A stretch of 64,000 nucleotides of DNA, from positions 16,201,001 to 16,265,000 of the forward strand of contig JAUCBN010000018.1 in the NCBI GenBank assembly GCA_035048815.1, read 5' to 3'. The position numbers and the translations under genes were made by a program. The notes under the pieces are model-generated. The model did no database searches. It was not told the origin of the DNA and saw only the letters and a program-made list of their open reading frames with translations. Of the stretch, positions 58,628 to 64,000 are shown piece by piece. Source of the stretch: Abelmoschus esculentus. Lineage: Eukaryota; Streptophyta; Magnoliopsida; Malvales; Malvaceae. The first letter of the stretch is position 1. The number at the start of each line of letters is the position of its first letter.

Positions 58628-60291
58628 TGATATGTGCACGCCCAACCGTATTTTCTTCCCATACATAATATTAAGCTACTTCATTTCACACATGGGATCC
58701 AAGGGGAGTTATCTTGTTGATCTTCGTATTTATTACTTTTATATATTTTATATTAAGCTACTTAAGAGTTATATTACTTAAGCTATAAAAATAAATAGTT
58801 ATTATAACCACATTGGTTAAAGTTTTAGCTTAGTTCTAACTCATCTTAAGTTATTTTAAGCATTCTCATTATTTCCATTATTATTTTTTCTTCATAGGAC
58901 TTACCTATAGCTCAAGGAGTAAATATTAACTCGGTGCCAACTCAATCAGCTTAGAAGAAGTTATACAGAAGGCAATGCTAGAAACACAAGGAGCCAATTA
59001 CAGAATAGCTTGGAAATGCATGGAACACTCCTACTGTACTTAAAGGACTAAAGGATAGCTCCATGTCAGCTCACAAGTCCCATACGAGCTCAAATGAAGC
59101 ATAATTCAAAACAAGGCCTTAGGAGATTCGGATCAGCTACAAAACACTCCTCACACTAGAAGAGAGTATAAGGAAGCTAATGGACCAGCTCACTTTGCTA
59201 AAGGCAGCTTGGATTAACTTATTTTAGCTTCAAGCTTTAGCTAACTCTTTCTACTAGATAGCTCAGTTCAATCCAGCTCACTCCCAGCTCGATTAGCTCA
59301 CCTCAACTCTTGCTATCACTCCCAGCTCAACACCCGAAGGTCACCTACCCTTCACCAAGCATCATGTTCGTCCACTATCCACATTGGCGCCAAGATTATG
59401 GAGGAAAAGGAAGTGGGCGCCGAAACAAAGAGGTAGCATTTTTCATTGGACAGATTCATAATGGTCCATTTGTTTGCCTTTTTCGAGAAGGATACAAGAA
59501 GAAATGGGTTTCGGTGTCTTCATGCAAGTTGTTCCCCTATCACTTATCTTTCCAACACATTTTCAATTGCACCAATCCGATGTCAGGAGCTCGAGATATG
59601 GCCAAATTACTGAAGTCAGTGCAGACTGGACCAAGAAGTTACATCTTTTCAAATAGATTTGGAGGGAGACACCATTCAAATGAATAGTTATCCGAATAGT
59701 TGAAGGTCATTTTGGCCAAACATCTTAAAAACTATAAATAGGACTTAAATTACAATCACATATTTGATCAATACAAAATTACTATGTGAGTTTACTCTCA
59801 AACTTGTTCTTTTTAGAACTATATCGACTTATCAAATCTATTATACAGGTTTGTGGCGTCTCCTATCTCTTCCATCCATACTTAGGATTCTAGGAACTTA
59901 TTTCCTAAGGTCTAAGTCTTATACCACCCTCAAAGCATACTATAAGTTAGGTTTATGCTTTCATAGCATAAGTTCTACTTTTGTTACCTTTAAATACTAT
60001 TTCTTTATCACCTTACATACATTCCATCCTAACCATTTCATCCATCAACATATCCGACTTTCTTAGCCTTCACTATCACTTTTTTCATTATTTCCTAACC
60101 AAAATATCACCTAACCATCCCTTACCAATTATACATATAACCTATACTTCCGCAACCCTCTTTACACCATTTCACCATCTTTTCTTCATCAAATAACAAA
60201 GAACGCGTACGAGGATCAAGGCTTGCTTGCAATCACGGTCGAGACAATCAAAGCTTCTCTACAACAACAATTGGAGAGTTGAAGCGTATCA
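58628..60291 (+). mobile_element. CRM-related LTR C (subfamily F2)
   Basis: 1664 bp from TGATATGTGCACG to GAAGCGTATCA, both ends defined (polypurine run before, primer site after). AGCT-dense U3 (about 58915-59330), TATA-like TATAAATA at 59733-59740. The start echoes TGATGTGAGCAC of the intact element. The ORF at 59310-59687 lies over the LTR and is not credible as a gene. Confidence 0.82.
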
Positions 60292-60293
60292 TA

Positions 60294-60305
60294 TGGTATC
60301 AGAGC
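60294..60305 (+). promoter_or_regulatory. Primer-binding site (initiator tRNA-Met)
   Basis: TGGTATCAGAGC, the same 12 bases as in the intact element, two bases after LTR C. An A-rich leader without ORF follows to about 60925. Confidence 0.9.
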
Positions 60306-60925
60306 AAAGGAAGATTCAAGTAAGCCTCCTTCTTGTGAATTTTAGTTCAAAAAAAAGAATTTTCGAAATTTGTACAAAAAATAGAAGTTGCAAATTCATG
60401 TTTCTCTCCTCTCAAAGAGTCTGAATTAGTAAAAAAAAGTTCAAAAAAAATAATATTCACATTTGAAGTGAAGGCAAGAAGCACTAACTCGGACAAGTTC
60501 CTCAAGTTTGATTGTTCACGATTGGTTTGTAAGTATGTTTTGTGGTAACGTACTATCTATCCTTTGTTATTTCATTCTATTCTTATACCATTTTTATATT
60601 AGTCCCTACACTTTTCTATTTTTATTTTTTTTCTTCTTTCTCTTTCTTTTCCTTAACCTAGCCCTTATCTTGTAGCCCAAACGCCAACAACATCTATACT
60701 AATGTTTTGATAGGTTTTGAGTTAGTTCTATTAAGAATTTGTGACGAGAGGTCGAGTGATAAAAGGCAAGAGAGTTGTTAGATCAGAAGAGGACAGTAAA
60801 AGCCATTTTGTCCTAGAATGCAAACACGAGTGATTTAAGTAACAACTTTTCCTTGGAGTGGCAGTGAGGATTTTTTTGAGTGTATTATGAGGTTTATATT
60901 TTTTTCTTTTATTTTCACTAACCAT

Positions 60926-61459
60926 ATATCAGAATTCTTAGAACAATCCATCATCCTGGGAAAAAGAGAAAGTAAGTTCCAAGACGTGCTAGATGATCAA
61001 CAAAGAATAAACATCTTTTAGACACGATGCAATGTAAATGGTAAAGTGTGCTCTGTTATCATAGACAATGAAAGTTGTACAAACATTGCTAGCACTTATT
61101 TGGAGGAAAAGTTAGGACTCAACGCAACCAATCATTCAAGCCCCTATTATTTGCAATGGTTAAACGATAAAGAATCATTCCTGGTCAAAGAACAAGTATT
61201 TATACCATTCTCAATTGGAAGGTACAAAGATGAAATTATGTGTGACATAATGCTTATGAATACAAGTCATCTTCTTCTCGGACGACCATGACAATTCGAC
61301 AAGCGGGCCATCCATGATGGATTCACCAATCGGTTTTCATCTTCCTTTGAAGGCAGAAATATCACCTTAGCGCCTTTATCTCCAGAACAAGTGAAGGAAG
61401 ATCAAATGCAATTGAAAAAGAACATTGAAACCATGAAAGGAATTGAGAAAATTGAATAA
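60926..61459 (+). pseudogene. Protease fragment of a gag-deleted CRM-related element
   Basis: One frame reads SEFLEQS, RINIF, stop, TRCNVNGKVCSVIIDNESCTN and so on to SIGRYKDEIMCDIM and LLLGRP, stop, QFDKRAIHDGFTNRF, LAPLSPEQVKEDQ. It parallels the intact protease region, but the catalytic DGG is changed to DNE. Its start (ATATCAGAA where ATGTCG is expected) lies a few codons before the protease, so essentially all of Gag is deleted. RT and integrase are also absent: an A-rich stretch leads to the next LTR. It is a non-functional deletion derivative. Confidence 0.88.
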
Positions 61460-61597
61460 AAAAGAAGTGGATGATAGAATTGTTGGAGTTGAAAATAAAA
61501 TAATGGTTGACAAAAATAATGGGGTTGAAAATGATAAAATCAAAAAGAAAAAAGAAGTTAGAGTCGAAAAAGAAAAAAAGGAAAAAAACATATTTTA

Positions 61598-63270
61598 TGA
61601 CGTGTGCACATTTCTGCTCATTTATCTCATGATTTCATGCTTCATTTCACGCATGGGATCAAAGGGAAGTTATCTTATGATCTTAGTATTTATTACTTTT
61701 ATATACTATATAGTAAACCACTTAAGAGTTATATTAATTAAGCTATAAACATGACTAGTCAATATGACCACATTATTAAGTTTTAGCTTAGATCTAAATT
61801 TATATTAAGTTATTTTAAGTATTCCCATTATTTCCATTATTATGTTTTTCTTCATAGGACTTACCTACAGCTCAAGGAGTAAATAGTAGCTCAGTGTCAA
61901 CTCAGTCACCACAAAAGAAGCAAAATAGAAGACAATACTAGAAACACAAGGAGCCAACTTTAGAATAGCTTGGAAATGCATGGAACACTCCTACAGTACT
62001 TAAAGGACTAAGGATAGCTCCATGTCAGCTCACAAGTCCCATACGATCTCAAATGAAGCATAATTCGAAACGAGGCCTTAGGATATTCGGATTAGCTCCA
62101 AAACACTCCTCACACTAGAAGGGGGTATAAGGAAGCTCATGGACCAGATCACTTTGCTAAATGCAACTTAGATTAGCTTATTTCAGCTTCAAACTTTAGC
62201 TAAGTCTTTCAGCTAGATAGCCCAGTTCAATCCAGCTTACTCCCAGCTCGATTAACTCACCTCAACTCTAGCTATCACTTCCACCTCAACACCCGAAGGT
62301 CACCTACCCTTCACAAAGCATCATGTCTGTCCTTTATCCACATTGGGCGCCAAGATAATGGAGGGAAAGGAAGTGAACGCCAAAACAAAGAGATAACACT
62401 TTTCATTGGACAAATTCATAATGGTCCACTTGTTTTCCATTTTCGAACAGGATACAAGCAGAACTGGGTTTTGGTGTCTTCATGAAAGTTGTTCCCCTAT
62501 CTCTTGTCTTTCCAGCGCATATTTAATCGCATCAATCCGATATCGGGATCTAGAGATATGGCCAAATTACTGAAGACAGTGCAGGCTAAACTGAGAATTT
62601 ACATCTTTTCGAATAGTTTTGGAGGGAGACACTAGTCAAATGAATGGTTATCCGAATAGTTAAAGGCCATTTCGGCCAAATCCCTTAGAAAACTATAAAT
62701 AGGACTTGGATTTCATTTTGTAAACACACCATTCAGATTATACAAAATTACTTGTGAGATTTTTCTCTCGTTTAGTTTTTCTTAGAACTTTATCGACTTA
62801 TCAAGTACTTTTGTACTTGTGGCGTCAACCCTTTTCTATACATTTTGATACTTCAGGTTCTTTTAGTTTAATATACTAAAAGGTTCAAAGTCCGTTTATC
62901 ACCACCCCTTAAAGATCGATATAAGGTTTAGGATTAGGTTTTATGTAACCTAGTTTCTTCCTTGAGTATCTTTAAGATACTATTTTCATTTCACCATTCC
63001 TTACATTTCCTCTCATTCCATTCATCATTCTCAATCATTTGTCATCCCCACAAAATATCCTAAACATTCATTCACCCTTATCAACACCACACATCCTTCC
63101 GCTTCCATATCAGTCCTTAAACTATTCCTTTCATTCATTTCACCTATTCCTTTCATTCCTTATCCTTAATTCTCTATTTTGCAGCCACTTCTTGCGAGAG
63201 ACTTGCTTCCTTCCTAGGTCCTACAATCAAAGTGTATCGTTCAGCATCCTCAGCAAGATCGGCACATATC
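61598..63270 (+). mobile_element. CRM-related LTR D (subfamily F1)
   Basis: About 1.67 kb, from TGACGTGTGCACA to GGCACATATC. It contains the AGCT-dense part (61870-62260), a TATA-like TATAAATAGG at 62694, and the F1-type end seen at 7864 and 25403 (TCCTACAATCAAAGTG). The final CA is missing and no primer site follows, so its 3' junction was rearranged. With LTR C it encloses only 1.3 kb of internal sequence. Confidence 0.78.
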
Positions 63271-63306
63271 CTTTTATTTAACTCTACTTTTTCTATTCCT
63301 TCTTTT
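63271..63306 (+). other. Pyrimidine-rich junction before the unknown ORF
   Basis: TTTTCTATTCC, TTCTTTTGTTTTGCAG leads from LTR D into the ORF. It resembles a plant 3' splice site (pyrimidine tract plus CAG), but no matching 5' site is established. Confidence 0.3.
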
Positions 63307-64000
63307 GTTTTGCAGGGAATCCGAGAGTCTTATTTTTTCAAAGAGATGATCTAGTAATCATGCCTTTTGGAGAACTAAAGGATGTGTCCTTTGAAGCGTC
63401 AATAGCCATGACTTTTGGAGACACACAAGACAAGTCTTTTGATGTTTCAAAAGTTCTGACCTATGAAGTTCCAATAGTTCAAATCTTTGACACTCCAAGT
63501 GTCTTGCAGATCGTGAAGAAAATTCAACAACCAGTGCCCATTAAACATCTACCATGGTTTGCAAATTTTTTTCATCTTGTTATAAGTCTACATGGAACTG
63601 TACTTGCTTGTGAAGACCAATTCAAGGAGATGAAACAAGCACTATCAATCTATTCTAGAATGATAATATGGAAAGACACAAGGATTAAAGTTGGAAAAAC
63701 ATACCTACTTAAAGTATTCCAAAGGAAAAATCTATAAGCCAATGGTTATGATGATTCAGAACGACACATCCAAAAGATAAGTCTCTAAACCCAGGGGTAT
63801 AAAGATTCCAAGAGGTACGAGAGAGAGATCCAAAGGGAACATGTTGTGAATGGCTATCTCGAAAAAGAATATTTGGAAGATCTCTTTGAAAATGACCCTT
63901 TTGGAGGCCTATACTTCAAGCAAAAGTTTCATCAACTTGTTCCATCATGGAAGCAATTGACCGCCCCTACATCGAGGAATTACTCGTTGGAAAACCCTTT
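63307..64000 (+). pseudogene. Unrecognised retroelement ORF, copy 2 (runs off the window)
   Basis: A single frame runs from about 63307 to the window edge with two stops (63735-63737 and about 48 bases later). The Met at 63360 starts MPFGELKDVSFEAS; later parts read SVLQIVKKIQQPVP, LPWFANFFHLVISLHG and KEMKQALSIYSRMIIWKD. The 3' part matches 58425-58627 (YLEKEYLEDLFENDPFGGLY, FHQLVPSWKQL). LPWFANF followed by a Lys-rich segment weakly recalls the spacer between RNase H and integrase in some plant Ty3/gypsy elements, but I cannot assign it. Its position just upstream of an LTR suggests an extra or rearranged pol segment. Confidence 0.55.

Noticed and set aside
59310..59687. 125-codon ORF in LTR C
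   Set aside because: It lies across a U3-like part; the equivalent positions in LTRs A, B and D are not open, so the frame is not conserved.

Overview
The window is repeat-dominated plant nuclear DNA, most consistent with pericentromeric or centromeric heterochromatin. I see no host protein-coding gene, no rRNA or tRNA gene and no CRISPR array. The plant assignment rests on CRM-like Ty3/gypsy chromoviruses with initiator-tRNA-Met primer sites and on an L1-type LINE with a zf-RVT domain and a C-terminal RNase H. I cannot name the species; a eudicot is likely.

The backbone is one satellite family filling about 45% of the window in 13 segments. Its monomer is 33 bp. Three monomer types (a, b, c) alternate to make a unit of about 99 bp. 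Segments from 5.7 to 30.18 kb run in one direction, and everything from 30.18 to 58.42 kb runs in the other, so polarity switches once. Inside the large minus-oriented array, kilobase-scale higher-order blocks recur. Because 33 bp is 11 codons, long ORFs run through the satellite without implying a gene.

Layout: 1-2.6 kb, T-rich unassigned DNA with a five-fold hairpin motif. 2.6-5.7 kb, broken LINE copy 1. 5.7-11.1 kb, satellite broken by two CRM-related LTR fragments, one folded back. 11.1-20.3 kb, a solo LTR (family X) split by a complete CRM-like retrotransposon (11621-19879, minus strand) with an intact gag-pol gene, seemingly identical 1565-bp LTRs and a GAATA target duplication. 20.3-29.6 kb, satellite, LINE copy 2, the same LTR fragments again (a duplicate of 3.2-9.5 kb) and a truncated gag. 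29.6-58.4 kb, satellite with a Tat/Ogre-like remnant (31.3-32.4), three solo LTRs (33.9-35.3, 47.9-48.7, 51.4-52.3) and two small LTR pieces. 58.4-64.0 kb, LTRs and deletion-derived internal parts of a related, probably non-autonomous family with an unrecognised 3' ORF.

The clearest biology is a chromovirus group that targets this satellite and whose polyprotein ends inside its own LTR. That coding tail survives in the complete element and in two solo LTRs. The young, intact 11.6-19.9 kb element could have supplied enzymes to the defective relatives; that is inference. Order of events: satellite, then solo LTR X, then the CRM-like element on top; the LINE plus its flanks was later copied as a block of more than 6 kb.
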